NCBI RefSeq assembly: GCF_041006295.1
Contig: NZ_CP158487.1
Span: 620,001-684,000 of the forward strand
Direction: 5' to 3'
Source of the DNA: Candidatus Nanosynbacter sp. TM7-074
GTDB taxonomy: Bacteria; Patescibacteriota; Saccharimonadia; Saccharimonadales; Saccharimonadaceae
Length of the DNA: 64,000 nucleotides
Shown piece by piece: positions 30,448-39,841 of this stretch. A program made the translations under genes and the position numbers. The notes under the pieces were generated by a model. It was given only the letters and a program-made list of their open reading frames with translations, was not told where the DNA came from and searched no databases. Numbering within the stretch: position 1 is the stretch's first letter; every line of letters begins with the position of its first letter.

Positions 30448-31170
30448 CTATTTGGCGAAGAATTTTTTAGCGCGCTCGGTTTTCGGGCGATCCATTACCT
30501 GGGCTGGCGTACCGTTCTCGATTATCTCGCCCTTGTCCAAAAAAATCATCCGCGTGCCAACTTCGCGGGCAAATTTCATCTCGTGCGTCACGATTACCAT
30601 CGTCATACCTTTTTCAGCAACTTTGCGAATCACATCTAGCACTTCGCCAATCATTTCTGGGTCAAGGGCACTAGTTGGCTCATCGAACAACATGATTTTT
30701 GGCTCCATCGCCAGTGCTCGAGCGATGGCTACCCGCTGTTTTTGGCCGCCCGACAAACTATCAGGCGAGGCATCCGCCTTATCCAGCAGTCCGACATCGT
30801 CCAGCAAACTTCGCGCCAAGCGCGTCGCCTTTTTATCCGATAATTTGCGGAGTTTTTTAGGTGCTAGTTTAATATTTTCAATCACGCTCAGGTTCGGGAA
30901 CAAATTAAATTGCTGAAAAACCATACCGATAGTTTGGCGCAAAGCATTCAAATTGACATGCGGATCGGTAATTTTAACGCCATCGACGATAATTTCGCCA
31001 GATGTCGGCTCTTCCAGCAAGTTCAAGCAGCGTAAAAACGTCGATTTGCCGGAGCCGCTGGAGCCAACCACCACGACGATTTCACCCTCGTCAATTTCCA
31101 CGTCAATATCACGAAGTACTCGGTTGGTACCAAATGTTTTCTTCAAATTCTTAACGCTGATTATCGTCAT
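30448..31170 (-). CDS. Amino-acid ABC importer ATPase (GlnQ-like)
   Basis: A 240-residue ATPase with Walker [10 protein letters not shown] (about 36), Q-loop [11 protein letters not shown], the signature [16 protein letters not shown], Walker [15 protein letters not shown] and H-loop [20 protein letters not shown] and [14 protein letters not shown] are typical of the polar amino-acid importer ATPases. It is the last gene of the operon substrate-binding protein-permease-ATPase and starts 20 bases inside the permease gene. The likely cargo is a polar amino acid; an arginine or glutamine substrate is conceivable beside the arginine pathway but unproven. Confidence 0.95.
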   Translation of the reverse strand: MTIISVKNLKKTFGTNRVLRDIDVEIDEGEIVVVVGSSGSGKSTFLRCLNLLEEPTSGEIIVDGVKITDPHVNLNALRQTIGMVFQQFNLFPNLSVIENIKLAPKKLRKLSDKKATRLARSLLDDVGLLDKADASPDSLSGGQKQRVAIARALAMEPKIMLFDEPTSALDPEMIGEVLDVIRKVAEKGMTMVIVTHEMKFAREVGTRMIFLDKGEIIENGTPAQVMDRPKTERAKKFFAK

Positions 31171-31861
31171 GCTTCAACTTCCTTTCTACTCGTGCCATCA
31201 CCCGCGTAAAAATCGCTGTTAGAACCAGATACATCACCGCTGCGGCAAACAGCGACTGGAAAGCAGTGGCCGTCTGAAAACGAATATTGTCAGCGCCGCG
31301 CATAATATCGTTCAAACCAATCCAGCCAACCACCGACGTTTCCTTTAATAAAGCAATAAATTCGCTAATCAATGCTGGTAACGAATTTCTCATCGCTTGT
31401 GGTAGAATGACCAGTCGCATAGCTTGCCAATTGCTCAAACCCAGCGAGCGCGCCGCCTCCATCTGCCCCTTATCAATACTCTGGATACCACCACGAATAA
31501 TCTCAGCAATATACGCACCGCTGTTAATGCCAAATGCTACTGCTGCCACAAAAATCTTCGGCATAAATTGATACGAGCCAAACACTACGTAATACATAAT
31601 CAGCAGCTGCACTAATAGCGGCGTGCCGCGGATAATATCAACGTAAAGCTTCCCCAAGCTAGCCAGTGGATTAAATTTGGCAAGCTTCCCCGATTTCATC
31701 CTGCCAAATGGACGAAAATTCGACGTACACATCAGGGCAATAACTATGCCAATTATTGAACCCAAAATAAGCGCTAAAACGGTTAAAACCAACGTTACTT
31801 CCAGACCGTGCCATAAAAACAACCAACGATCACCGCCGAAAATCACTTCCCAAAAGTTCAC
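31151..31861 (-). CDS. Amino-acid ABC importer permease
   Basis: A 236-residue permease of the His/Glu/Gln/Arg family. Membrane helices are at about 15-40, 75-100, 105-120 and 195-220. The EAA loop is [22 protein letters not shown], shown in its key part as EAARSLG and ILPQA (about 135-155), the contact site for the ATPase. A single permease of this type forms a homodimer. It overlaps the substrate-binding gene by 4 bases. Confidence 0.94.
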   Translation of the reverse strand: MNFWEVIFGGDRWLFLWHGLEVTLVLTVLALILGSIIGIVIALMCTSNFRPFGRMKSGKLAKFNPLASLGKLYVDIIRGTPLLVQLLIMYYVVFGSYQFMPKIFVAAVAFGINSGAYIAEIIRGGIQSIDKGQMEAARSLGLSNWQAMRLVILPQAMRNSLPALISEFIALLKETSVVGWIGLNDIMRGADNIRFQTATAFQSLFAAAVMYLVLTAIFTRVMARVERKLKHDDNQR

Positions 31862-32649
31862 GACTTTACCTCCTCGCCAAAATATTTGCGAATTAATTTG
31901 TCGTATCGGCCGTCCTTTTTCATCTTGGCAATTTCTTTATTAACCTTCTCTAGCAAATCCGTATTGTCTTTTTTAATGGCAATGGCATAACTTTCGTCGC
32001 TAAGCGCGCCCGGCAAAATTTCCAAACCAGGAAAACCAGCTGTATATTGCTTGGCGGGAGCATCGTCCAGAATGACCGCCTCAATCTTGCCAGCGCTTAG
32101 TTCCTGCAAGACGCTCGGCGCCGTCTGGAATTGTGTAACCGCCGCGCCGGCAATTTTTGATGCCAGCGTATCGCCAGTCGTACCCAGCTGTACGCCGATT
32201 TTTCGCCCCGACAATTGATATCTATTGCGAATCGGGCTACCCTTCTTAACAATTATGCGCTGCGATGCTGAATAATAAGGTTCGGAAAATAATGCGTTTT
32301 TCGCCCGCTCCGGCGTTACTGTCATACCCGCCGCCACTATATCAATTTGACCACTGTCTAACGCCGGCAATAGCCCGTCAAATGACATGTCTTCAATTTT
32401 CAACTCTTTGCCCATACTTTTGGCAATTTCCCGCGCCAAATCAACATCAAAGCCAACAATTTCATTATTATAAATATACTCAAAAGGTTTAAAGCCAGCA
32501 TTCGTCCCCATCACCAGAACATCAGTTTTCGAGCCGATCACGCCGTCGCGCTGCAAAATATCACCCAACATGAAACAAATCATTCCAGCAAATAAAGCCA
32601 GTCCAATCCACCAACTAATCCCAAATGTACGCGCTTTATTCTTGCTCAT
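31858..32649 (-). CDS. Amino-acid ABC importer substrate-binding protein
   Basis: A 263-residue family 3 solute-binding protein. The N-terminal helix (about 11-31) has no good lipobox, so it probably stays as a membrane anchor. The periplasmic-binding fold follows: LVMGTNAGFKPFEYIYNNEIVGFDVDL, FDGLLPALDSGQIDIVAAGMT, and GVQLGTTGDTLA. Polar amino acids are bound by Arg/Asp residues in this family. The start ATG 32649 is chosen from the TATAAT box 6 bases upstream; a longer frame to 32724 would overlap the divergent gene. Confidence 0.93.
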   Translation of the reverse strand: MSKNKARTFGISWWIGLALFAGMICFMLGDILQRDGVIGSKTDVLVMGTNAGFKPFEYIYNNEIVGFDVDLAREIAKSMGKELKIEDMSFDGLLPALDSGQIDIVAAGMTVTPERAKNALFSEPYYSASQRIIVKKGSPIRNRYQLSGRKIGVQLGTTGDTLASKIAGAAVTQFQTAPSVLQELSAGKIEAVILDDAPAKQYTAGFPGLEILPGALSDESYAIAIKKDNTDLLEKVNKEIAKMKKDGRYDKLIRKYFGEEVKS

Positions 32650-32661
32650 GCTTTTATTATA
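32650..32661 (-). promoter_or_regulatory. -10 box of the leaderless amino-acid importer operon
   Basis: Minus strand TATAAT (32656-32661), spacer AAAAGC, ATG 32649. Confidence 0.6.
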
Positions 32662-32689
32662 ACCCTTTCTCCCTAAAAAACGTAAGTGA

Positions 32690-32701
32690 TATAATGTAGC
32701 A
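32690..32701 (+). promoter_or_regulatory. Extended -10 box of the leaderless LTA-synthase-like gene
   Basis: TGA-TATAAT (32690-32695), spacer GTAGCA, GTG 32702. The two divergent -10 boxes here are 28 bases apart. Confidence 0.6.
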
Positions 32702-34267
32702 GTGAAAAGAATTAAATTCACCAAGCGCTTCTGGGCGAAATTGATATCAGTTATCTTTCTCTTTTTAGCAGCATTCTTCTTAATTGCGGCACGTTATAAA
32801 TCGGTTGTCTTTAAAGACTCGCAGATTGATGAGATAATTTTCTATTTTGTCAACGGACTAGCTGGTGGCAAATCTGACAATTTATGGTCGGCCGTCCTCC
32901 AGAACCTACCTCTAGTTTTCTTACTATTTGGCGTACTTCTCATACCAGTTTCAAAAAAAGCCGTTAATTACCTTAATCATGGAATTACATTTTGCCTTGA
33001 TAAAATTAAATCATCAAGAAAAATCATCCTGCCATTTTTGAGATTAAAATACGCTTTAATTTATTCACTAACTATGTTTTTAATCTCATTCACACTACTC
33101 ATTCAAAGCTTCGGTATTCCTGGCTATATTTACGCTCTAACTCAATCAACCAAACTATACGAAGAAAATTACGTTAACCCAAAAACCGCCAAATTAACCT
33201 TTCCTGATGAAAAACGCAATTTGATATATATCTATCTGGAGTCAATGGAAAACACCCTGGCTTCAAAAGCCAACGGCGGCAGCGCTGATGTATCTATTAT
33301 TCCAGAATTAGAAGAATTAGCTCTGAAAAATACCTCCTTTTCAAATAAGGCTTCTGGTATAGGCGGCGCTTTACCAGCAACGAACACCGGTTGGACTGTC
33401 GCGGGTATGGCCGCCCAATCAGCTGGCGTCCCCTTAAAAGAAACTTTAGTTGGCGGACGTGACCATAACTCGCTAGGTGAGTTTAAGAAATTTCTGCCGG
33501 GCGCCTATAGCCTAGGCGAGATCCTCCAAAAACAAGGTTATAATCAAACATTTATTATGGGATCTGAGGCAAGTTTCGGCGGACGTGATAAACTACTAAC
33601 TCAACACGGTAATTTTACTATTCAGGATTACAATTACGCCAAACAGCATGGTCAAATTACTGACGATTATAAAGTTTGGTGGGGTTATGAAGATAAAAAA
33701 CTATTCCAATTTGCCCGCGAAGAAGCCTCGCGCCTAGCAGCATCAGATAAACCGTTTAACTTACAAATGTTGACTGCTGACACGCATTTCACCGATGGCT
33801 ATTTGGATAAAAATTGTGCTAAAAATTTCAATAATCAATACGATAACGTCCACGCCTGCTCATCCAAACAAGTGGCAGAATTCGTCAAATGGGTGCAGTC
33901 TCAGCCTTTTTATAAAAATACTACAATTATAATTTCTGGCGACCACTTGGGTATGCAAACATCGTACTACGATGAAAAAACCGCTGGCACCAATTATCAG
34001 CGAACAATTTATAATGCGTTTATCAATCCGGCCATTACCACCGATCGTACAAAAAACCGCCGCTTTACGACCTTTGATATGTACCCATCAACCTTGGCGG
34101 CACTAGGCGTAAAAGTTGATGGCGAACGATTGGGACTGGGCACAAATTTATTCTCTAGTAAAGAAACTCTGGCCGAGCAATACGGTGGAATTGAAAATCT
34201 GAACGCCGAGCTCGCCAAACGTTCAGATTATTACGAAAAGAAGATTTTTACCAAATCTGGCAATTAA
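32702..34267 (+). CDS. LTA synthase/MdoB-family phosphoglycerol transferase
   Basis: A 521-residue membrane enzyme of the alkaline-phosphatase superfamily. The N-terminal membrane region has about three helices (15-37, 77-92, 118-150); LtaS has five. The extracellular sulfatase-like domain has NLIYIYLESMENT (metal-binding Glu), ALPATNTGWTVAGM with the probable catalytic Thr at 227 or 229, DTHFTDG, and IIISGDHLGMQT with metal-binding Asp/His. It should transfer glycerol phosphate onto a lipid-linked or glucan acceptor, giving an anionic surface polymer. The stop codon interlocks with that of galE in TTAA (34264-34267). Confidence 0.88.
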   Translation: MKRIKFTKRFWAKLISVIFLFLAAFFLIAARYKSVVFKDSQIDEIIFYFVNGLAGGKSDNLWSAVLQNLPLVFLLFGVLLIPVSKKAVNYLNHGITFCLDKIKSSRKIILPFLRLKYALIYSLTMFLISFTLLIQSFGIPGYIYALTQSTKLYEENYVNPKTAKLTFPDEKRNLIYIYLESMENTLASKANGGSADVSIIPELEELALKNTSFSNKASGIGGALPATNTGWTVAGMAAQSAGVPLKETLVGGRDHNSLGEFKKFLPGAYSLGEILQKQGYNQTFIMGSEASFGGRDKLLTQHGNFTIQDYNYAKQHGQITDDYKVWWGYEDKKLFQFAREEASRLAASDKPFNLQMLTADTHFTDGYLDKNCAKNFNNQYDNVHACSSKQVAEFVKWVQSQPFYKNTTIIISGDHLGMQTSYYDEKTAGTNYQRTIYNAFINPAITTDRTKNRRFTTFDMYPSTLAALGVKVDGERLGLGTNLFSSKETLAEQYGGIENLNAELAKRSDYYEKKIFTKSGN

Positions 34268-35277
34268 CTATTGTAGCCGCTCGGGTTGTTGCTCTGCCAA
34301 TTCCAGGCGTCGCGGCAGGCGTCCTCAATTGTCAATTCTGCCCGCCAGCCCAGTTCTGCCTCTGCCAAACTTGGATCAGCATAACACGCGGCAATGTCGC
34401 CCGGTCGGCGCGGCGTGATTTGGTATGGGACGTCCCGGCCCGACGCTGCTTCAAACGCTTTCACCAATTCCAACACCGACGTACCGCGGCCAGTACCGAT
34501 GTTATACACCTTATATTCATCCGGCTCACCCAGGTGCTCCAGCGCTGCCACATGCGCCCGCGCTAAATCAACCACGTGAATATAATCACGCACACCCGTG
34601 CCATCTGGCGTATCATAATCATCGCCAAATACACTCAAGTGGTCACGCTTGCCGACTGCCACTTGCGATACGAACGGCAGCAAATTATTCGGAATGCCCG
34701 ACGGATCTTCGCCGATACGGCCGCTCGGATGAGCCCCAACGGGATTGAAATAGCGTAGCGAGGTAAACTGCCAGCCCTGCTTGGTTGCCGCCACATCGCG
34801 CAGAATTTGCTCAATCATCAGCTTGGTTTGGCCGTACGGATTAGTCGCCGACAGCGGCATGTCCTCGGTAATCGGCAGCCGTGCCGGGTCGCCGTACACC
34901 GTTGCCGAGCTAGAAAAGACCAGTTTTTTCACGTCAAATTCCTGCATGACATCCAGCAGCGTCAAGGTGCTTTCCAAATTGTTCTGATAATAGAGCAGCG
35001 CCTTTTCCACCGACTCGCCGACGGCTTTCAGGCCCGCAAAATGAATCGCCGCGTCAATTGCCTCAGACTTGAATAACTCCGCCAGCCGCGTCCGATCACA
35101 TAGGTCAAACTCATAAAACGGCACCGACTGACCAGTAATTTCCTCAACCCGCCGCAAACTCTCGGCAGATGAATTTGATAAATTATCAACCACCACCACG
35201 CCATGACCCGACGCCAGTAGTTCAATGATGGTGTGGCTGCCGATATACCCAGCACCGCCGGTAACGAGAATATTCAT
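34264..35277 (-). CDS. galE: UDP-glucose 4-epimerase GalE
   Basis: It interconverts UDP-glucose and UDP-galactose with bound NAD. A 337-residue extended short-chain dehydrogenase: the Rossmann motif is GGAGYIGSHT at 7-16, FAGLKAVGESV is near 80, the catalytic SSSATVYGDP and YGQTK (Tyr-x3-Lys near 148) follow, and RYFNPVGAHPSGRIGEDP and RDYIHVVDLA are GalE-specific. GGGGT precedes the ATG. It probably supplies sugar nucleotides for surface glycans. It is more GC-rich than the LTA-synthase gene beside it. Confidence 0.97.
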   Translation of the reverse strand: MNILVTGGAGYIGSHTIIELLASGHGVVVVDNLSNSSAESLRRVEEITGQSVPFYEFDLCDRTRLAELFKSEAIDAAIHFAGLKAVGESVEKALLYYQNNLESTLTLLDVMQEFDVKKLVFSSSATVYGDPARLPITEDMPLSATNPYGQTKLMIEQILRDVAATKQGWQFTSLRYFNPVGAHPSGRIGEDPSGIPNNLLPFVSQVAVGKRDHLSVFGDDYDTPDGTGVRDYIHVVDLARAHVAALEHLGEPDEYKVYNIGTGRGTSVLELVKAFEAASGRDVPYQITPRRPGDIAACYADPSLAEAELGWRAELTIEDACRDAWNWQSNNPSGYNS

Positions 35278-35352
35278 GAAGTACCCCTTTTGCTATGATT
35301 CTAATCATTATTATATCAGATACAATATTTATCAATCGGAAAGTTTTTCCAT

Positions 35353-35379
35353 TTAGCACTCTTGCACTGAGAGTGCCAA
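35353..35379. promoter_or_regulatory. CIRCE operator (HrcA site) of clpB
   Basis: TTAGCACTC, nine bases, GAGTGCCAA: only one base differs from the CIRCE consensus TTAGCACTC-N9-GAGTGCTAA. HrcA binding here would block the promoter under normal conditions and release it on heat shock. Confidence 0.92.
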
Positions 35380-35390
35380 TTTGCTATGAT
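35362..35390 (+). promoter_or_regulatory. Promoter of clpB
   Basis: TTGCAC (35362-35367), 17-base spacer, extended TGC-TATGAT (35385-35390). The -35 box lies inside the CIRCE spacer. The predicted leader is about 80 bases. Confidence 0.7.
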
Positions 35391-35478
35391 AATCATATCA
35401 ATTATCCCCGCTCTGTCTCTTGCCGCGGCGTATCATAAATACGGACTTGGAAAAGCCCAAAAAATCAAAGGAGGATCT

Positions 35479-37623
35479 ATGCCACCAAATATGCAAGAAG
35501 AGCTTGAGCAGCCGCTGGAGAAATTCGGCACCGATATCACAGCACTCGCCAGGGAACATAAACTTGATCCGGTTATCGGGCGCGACGAGGAAATTCGTCG
35601 TACCATGCAAATCTTGAGCCGGCGCACCAAGAACAACCCGGTGCTGATCGGTGAGCCGGGCGTCGGTAAAACCGCCATCGTTGAGGCTCTAGCGCAGCGT
35701 ATCGTCAAGGGTGATGTGCCAGCGTCGCTGAAAGACAAGCGACTGATTTCCTTGGAAATTTCCAGCTTGCTGGCGGGTGCTAGCTTTCGCGGCCAATTTG
35801 AAGAACGCCTCAAAGCAATTTTGAAAGAAGTTGAAGAAGCCGCCGGTGAAATTATTTTGTTCGTTGATGAAATTCACACCATGGTCGGTGCGGGCAAAAC
35901 CGAAGGCAGCATGGATGCCGGCAATATGCTCAAACCCGCCCTGGCGCGCGGTAAATTACACATGATCGGCGCGACGACGTTGGCGGAATATCGCCAGCAT
36001 GTCGAAAAAGACGCTGCTCTGGAGCGGCGCTTTCAGCCAGTCTATGTCGGCGAGCCAAGTTTTGACGACACCGTGGCAATTTTGCGCGGCTTGAAAGAAA
36101 AATACGAGGTGCATCACGGCGTTAAAATCTCTGACGATGCCATCGTGGCGGCAGCGCGGTTGTCCACTCGCTATCTACCTGATCGCTTCTTGCCTGACAA
36201 GGCAGTCGATTTGCTGGATGAGGCAACCAGCGCTCTGAAGATGCAGCTCGAGAGTGTGCCAATTGCTCTCGATCGGCTGAATAATCGCCGCTTGCAGCTA
36301 GAAATTGAGGAAGCCGCGCTGAAAAAAGACAAATCCGACCACGCCAAAGCCCGCACAGAGGAAATCAAGCAGCAAATCGCCGACCTTCGGGCTCAGGCCG
36401 AGGTGATTGACAATAAATGGCAGCACGAAAAGGATATCCTCCAGACCGTCAATACCGCTACCGAAAAAATGGATAGTCTGCGCTCACAGCTGGAAATCGC
36501 CGAACGCGACGCGGATCTGGCCACCGCCAGCCGCATCAAATACGGCGACTTGCCAGAACTGGAGAAAAAGCTGGCTAGCGCCCGCCAAGAACTGGCGGCC
36601 ATTCCGCCGGCTGACCGTTTGCTACGCGAGGAGGTGACCCCTGATGACATCGCCAGCGTGGTGGCTCGCTGGACGGGTATCCCCGTGGAGCGGCTGATTG
36701 AGACTGAATCCAGCAAATTAACCAAATTAGAGGAAAATATCAGCACCCAAGTAATTGGCCAAGACAAAGCCATCGCCGCGGTAGCCAGTGCCATCCGCCG
36801 TTCACGCGCAGGCCTCAGTGATACCAACCGACCAATCGGCTCCTTCCTCTTTCTCGGCCCGACTGGGGTCGGCAAAACAGAGGTAGCCCGCAGCCTGTGC
36901 CGCGAATTATTCGACGACGAACATGCCATGATCCGCATCGATATGAGCGAGTACATGGAGCGCCACGCCGTGGCCCGGCTGATTGGCTCGCCGCCAGGTT
37001 ATGTTGGCTATGACCAAGGCGGCCAACTCACCGAAGCGGTCCGCCGCCGCCCCTACAGCGTGGTACTATTTGACGAAATTGAGAAGGCCCATGCCGACGT
37101 CTTCAACGTGTTCCTCCAGGTGCTGGATGACGGCCGCCTGACCGATGGCCAGGGACGAACAGTCGATTTTTCTAACACGGTCATCATCATGACCAGCAAT
37201 GTCGGCTCGCAGACAATCATGGATTTTTATGGCGACGATTTGTCGGCACTGGATAATCAAATGCTTGACGTCCTCAGACAACATTTCCGCCCAGAGTTCC
37301 TCAACCGCATCGACGATATCGTGATTTTTGACCGCATTCGACCAGAGGCCATGCGGGCAATTGTCGATGTCCAGCTGAAACGCGTCGCCCGCCAAGTCAA
37401 AGACAGCCGCGACATTACGCTGAAGTTTGACGAGAGCGTCCAAGACATGCTGGCCCGCGATGGCTACGACCCAGCCTTTGGCGCTCGGCCGCTCAAGCGC
37501 TTGGTGCAAAAACGGGTGCTTGACCCGCTGGCGCTGGAACTGATTGACGGACGAATTCATGATGGAGAGACTGTAAGAGTTGACGTTGTTGATAGTCGAA
37601 TCACTTTTACAAATAGCGTATAA
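35479..37623 (+). CDS. clpB: ClpB-type AAA+ disaggregase lacking the N-domain
   Basis: A hexameric ATP-driven chaperone that pulls polypeptides from aggregates with DnaK. Of about 714 residues, AAA-1 has Walker A GEPGVGKT (near 56) and Walker [15 protein letters not shown]; the coiled M-domain (about 260-380) marks ClpB rather than ClpC; AAA-2 has [11 protein letters not shown] and [11 protein letters not shown]; the C-terminal domain has FGARPLKR. The Clp_N substrate-binding domain (about 150 residues) is missing; the protein starts directly with the linker before AAA-1. The start ATG 35479 is fixed by AAAGGAGG 5 bases upstream. Its GC content is well above that of the next gene. Confidence 0.95.
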   Translation: MPPNMQEELEQPLEKFGTDITALAREHKLDPVIGRDEEIRRTMQILSRRTKNNPVLIGEPGVGKTAIVEALAQRIVKGDVPASLKDKRLISLEISSLLAGASFRGQFEERLKAILKEVEEAAGEIILFVDEIHTMVGAGKTEGSMDAGNMLKPALARGKLHMIGATTLAEYRQHVEKDAALERRFQPVYVGEPSFDDTVAILRGLKEKYEVHHGVKISDDAIVAAARLSTRYLPDRFLPDKAVDLLDEATSALKMQLESVPIALDRLNNRRLQLEIEEAALKKDKSDHAKARTEEIKQQIADLRAQAEVIDNKWQHEKDILQTVNTATEKMDSLRSQLEIAERDADLATASRIKYGDLPELEKKLASARQELAAIPPADRLLREEVTPDDIASVVARWTGIPVERLIETESSKLTKLEENISTQVIGQDKAIAAVASAIRRSRAGLSDTNRPIGSFLFLGPTGVGKTEVARSLCRELFDDEHAMIRIDMSEYMERHAVARLIGSPPGYVGYDQGGQLTEAVRRRPYSVVLFDEIEKAHADVFNVFLQVLDDGRLTDGQGRTVDFSNTVIIMTSNVGSQTIMDFYGDDLSALDNQMLDVLRQHFRPEFLNRIDDIVIFDRIRPEAMRAIVDVQLKRVARQVKDSRDITLKFDESVQDMLARDGYDPAFGARPLKRLVQKRVLDPLALELIDGRIHDGETVRVDVVDSRITFTNSV

Positions 37624-37631
37624 TAATATAC
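37619..37631 (+). promoter_or_regulatory. -10 box of the leaderless GCVPCG membrane protein
   Basis: TATAAT (37619-37624) overlaps the clpB stop codon; spacer AATATAC (7), ATG 37632. Confidence 0.5.
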
Positions 37632-38234
37632 ATGGATCAACTCCACTACAAGCAGGAACAGATTAAATCGGCATCTTTTGGGATTGGCAGACTACTTCTT
37701 ATACCCCAGTATTTGCTACTAGCAACTACCACCTCGCTGATCTTTGCGCTGGTAATTTTCTTTGCTATTAACGCTAATTTTTACGGACCGCTCATGATGT
37801 CGCAACTACCGTTTTTAGATAAAATAGCCTTGCTAGGCACTATGCTATCCGACGTCTTCACGCAGGGTTTTACTTCAATAAACGGCGCCTTACTAATCGT
37901 TGTCTCAGTCCTTCAAGGAATATCAATTGCTGCTGTAATTTTTACGGCAAAAAAGAATAAAGTTGAGGAAAAAACCGTTACCCGCCAAGTCGGACTCAGC
38001 GGTATTGCGTCAGTTGCTGCCGCCATCGGTCTGGGCTGCGTCCCCTGTGGCACGTCCATTATTCTGCCAATTGTTGCAATATTTTTTTCGGGAGCTGCCG
38101 CAGCTACCGCCGCCAATATTGCTAGTACGATAGTTCTAATACTGGCTCTGTTGCTCAGCATATTCTCATTATATAAATCTGGAAAAATTGTTTTTATGTA
38201 CACAGAATTAGCTAAACAGGAGAAAGAGTCATGA
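37632..38234 (+). CDS. Polytopic membrane protein with intramembrane CxxC
   Basis: A 200-residue membrane protein with about five hydrophobic helices (20-48, 84-105, 122-138, 140-168, 170-185). The motif GCVPCG (Cys136, Cys139) lies between two Gly/Ala-rich helices, as in membrane redox carriers such as CcdA/DsbD-like proteins, although I cannot assign it to that family. The downstream gene encodes a DsbA-like protein and overlaps it by 4 bases, so the two may form an electron-transfer pair that keeps the CSFC site oxidised or reduced. Confidence 0.65.
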   Translation: MDQLHYKQEQIKSASFGIGRLLLIPQYLLLATTTSLIFALVIFFAINANFYGPLMMSQLPFLDKIALLGTMLSDVFTQGFTSINGALLIVVSVLQGISIAAVIFTAKKNKVEEKTVTRQVGLSGIASVAAAIGLGCVPCGTSIILPIVAIFFSGAAAATAANIASTIVLILALLLSIFSLYKSGKIVFMYTELAKQEKES

Positions 38235-38947
38235 ATCATCAACAAGAACGCGGTATTGCCCCAATTTGGATAATCTTATCAATTATCATAGCAGGGATAG
38301 TTGCGCTATTTATCTATGGCGTTGTCAACCGTCCACCAAATCGCCATATTGGCGACGGCAAAGCATGGAATGAAAAAATGTCACAAGGCTCTGCTGATGC
38401 GAAGAACATATTTGTCGACTACACTGACTATTTCTGCTCATTCTGCGCCGAAGTTGAAGCAACCACCAACGCTGATTTCTTCAAAAATGAGTACATTAAA
38501 TCAGGCAAGGTTCGCTACGAACACCGCGTAGTTACCCTCTTAAAGGAAGTTACTAACAATACAGAAACTGGCGCTCACGCAGCATTTTGTGCCGCCGACC
38601 AGGACAAATATTGGCAATATACGCACGATATTGTTCCTCGCATTAAGCGTGATTACTTCGATAAAGGAATTGGCGTAAAAAACGTTGCTGTGCCACAAAA
38701 AGTTCCAACATTACCACTAGAATACTTCCTTACTTCTGCTAAAAATATTGGTTTAGATGAAACTAAATTCTCTGACTGCATGACTAAAAAGCCGCACCAA
38801 AAAGAGATTGATGACAATACCCAAAAGGCTCTTTCTCTTGGTGTAAGTGGCTTGCCTTACATGGTTATCAATGACTATCAAACCAGCGGTTTTGGTGGCG
38901 GCGAGAATGGATTAAGGGCAATTTTGAAAGCTGGCGGTGTTAAATAA
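38231..38947 (+). CDS. DsbA-like membrane-anchored thiol protein (CSFC)
   Basis: A 238-residue protein with an N-terminal anchor (about 11-31) and an extracytoplasmic DsbA/BdbD-type thioredoxin fold. The active site CSFC is at 69-72 in DYTDYFCSFC, helical insert residues AAFCAADQDKYWQYTHDI follow, and the cis-proline loop is GVSGLPYMVIND. Two further cysteines (about 119 and 196) may form a structural disulfide. It is co-translated with the GCVPCG membrane protein and should catalyse disulfide exchange on exported proteins. Confidence 0.88.
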   Translation: MNHQQERGIAPIWIILSIIIAGIVALFIYGVVNRPPNRHIGDGKAWNEKMSQGSADAKNIFVDYTDYFCSFCAEVEATTNADFFKNEYIKSGKVRYEHRVVTLLKEVTNNTETGAHAAFCAADQDKYWQYTHDIVPRIKRDYFDKGIGVKNVAVPQKVPTLPLEYFLTSAKNIGLDETKFSDCMTKKPHQKEIDDNTQKALSLGVSGLPYMVINDYQTSGFGGGENGLRAILKAGGVK

Positions 38948-38953
38948 TTAGCA

Positions 38954-39835
38954 CTATTTCAGTTGACTCATAAATCCACGTAGTTGAGATAAAGCCCGCT
39001 CTATTCTCTCACCCGTCCAGTATTTATCCGGCGTAATATTATCGTCGCCAGTGGACTCCTCTTTGTAGCGACCGATGATTTTACCGTTCTTGACAATCGA
39101 TACATCTGGCACAAATATCCGCGGCTTATTATTGTCATCTTTGTCCAAGTATGGCTCTAATTTCTTGACCAGCTTCTGATAGACTTCGCTGTTGCTAGCG
39201 CGGGCATCGCGGATGTTCAAATAGTATATTTTATCAATACTTTCAGCCCGAGCTGCCTGATCGACATATTCGCTCAAACGCTGGCACCACGGACACTGCG
39301 GAAAACCCAAAAAAACCACACCGCTGCCGTTATCAAAGATATCGAGGACTTCTTTATCGCTAGCATAAACGAAGCGATTATTCGCCGCCACTCGCGGATA
39401 TTCTGACTTGAATTTGGCGGCTTCGGACATGATCTGAGATTGGTTTCTTGTGTTTTTTATATTACGATTATGTTTTGTCCAATACGATAGCCCAAACAGA
39501 CCACCAATTAGTGTAACCAAGACAATGGCTAAAATTATTTTCTGTTTTCTGTTCATGGTAATTCTATAATATCGAACTGAATCATAGTTTTCCATACCCC
39601 ACCGCATATGAATTAGCCGAAAAGCCACCAAAGTCATAGATGCAATGACAAACATCTCTATCATGACACCAGTGAACATCGTAGAATCACCGTAACAAAC
39701 TATTACAAACCCGATAAATATCGCTCCTATGCCTAAGAATGTATCGCGCCACGACATAAATGATTTTATTTTCAACGCCCCAAAACAAGCTAAAAGTAAG
39801 GATACCAGCACTATCATCACCCTTAGCTCGCTCAT
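38954..39835 (-). CDS. Membrane protein with extracytoplasmic thioredoxin-like domain (CPWC)
   Basis: A 293-residue protein. Residues 1-77 hold about three helices, a fourth helix is at 99-118, and then a thioredoxin-like domain has VVFLGFPQCPWCQRL with Cys181 and Cys184. IFVPDVSIVKNGKIIGRY matches the C-terminal strands of bacteriocin-transport accessory/thioredoxin proteins. The N-terminal three-helix unit could be a separate domain; an internal ATG at residue 94 could also start a shorter thioredoxin protein. It follows the ABC-2 permease gene by 6 bases and is probably in that operon. Confidence 0.75.
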   Translation of the reverse strand: MSELRVMIVLVSLLLACFGALKIKSFMSWRDTFLGIGAIFIGFVIVCYGDSTMFTGVMIEMFVIASMTLVAFRLIHMRWGMENYDSVRYYRITMNRKQKIILAIVLVTLIGGLFGLSYWTKHNRNIKNTRNQSQIMSEAAKFKSEYPRVAANNRFVYASDKEVLDIFDNGSGVVFLGFPQCPWCQRLSEYVDQAARAESIDKIYYLNIRDARASNSEVYQKLVKKLEPYLDKDDNNKPRIFVPDVSIVKNGKIIGRYKEESTGDDNITPDKYWTGERIERALSQLRGFMSQLK

Positions 39836-39841
39836 ACCAAG

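Noticed and set aside
32650..32724. Longer start for the amino-acid binding protein
   Set aside because: It would overlap the divergent LTA-synthase-like gene and contains the TATAAT box.
36393..36956. A 187-codon minus-strand frame within clpB
   Set aside because: Antisense to the well-conserved M-domain and AAA-2 of ClpB; Ser/Arg-rich shadow composition.
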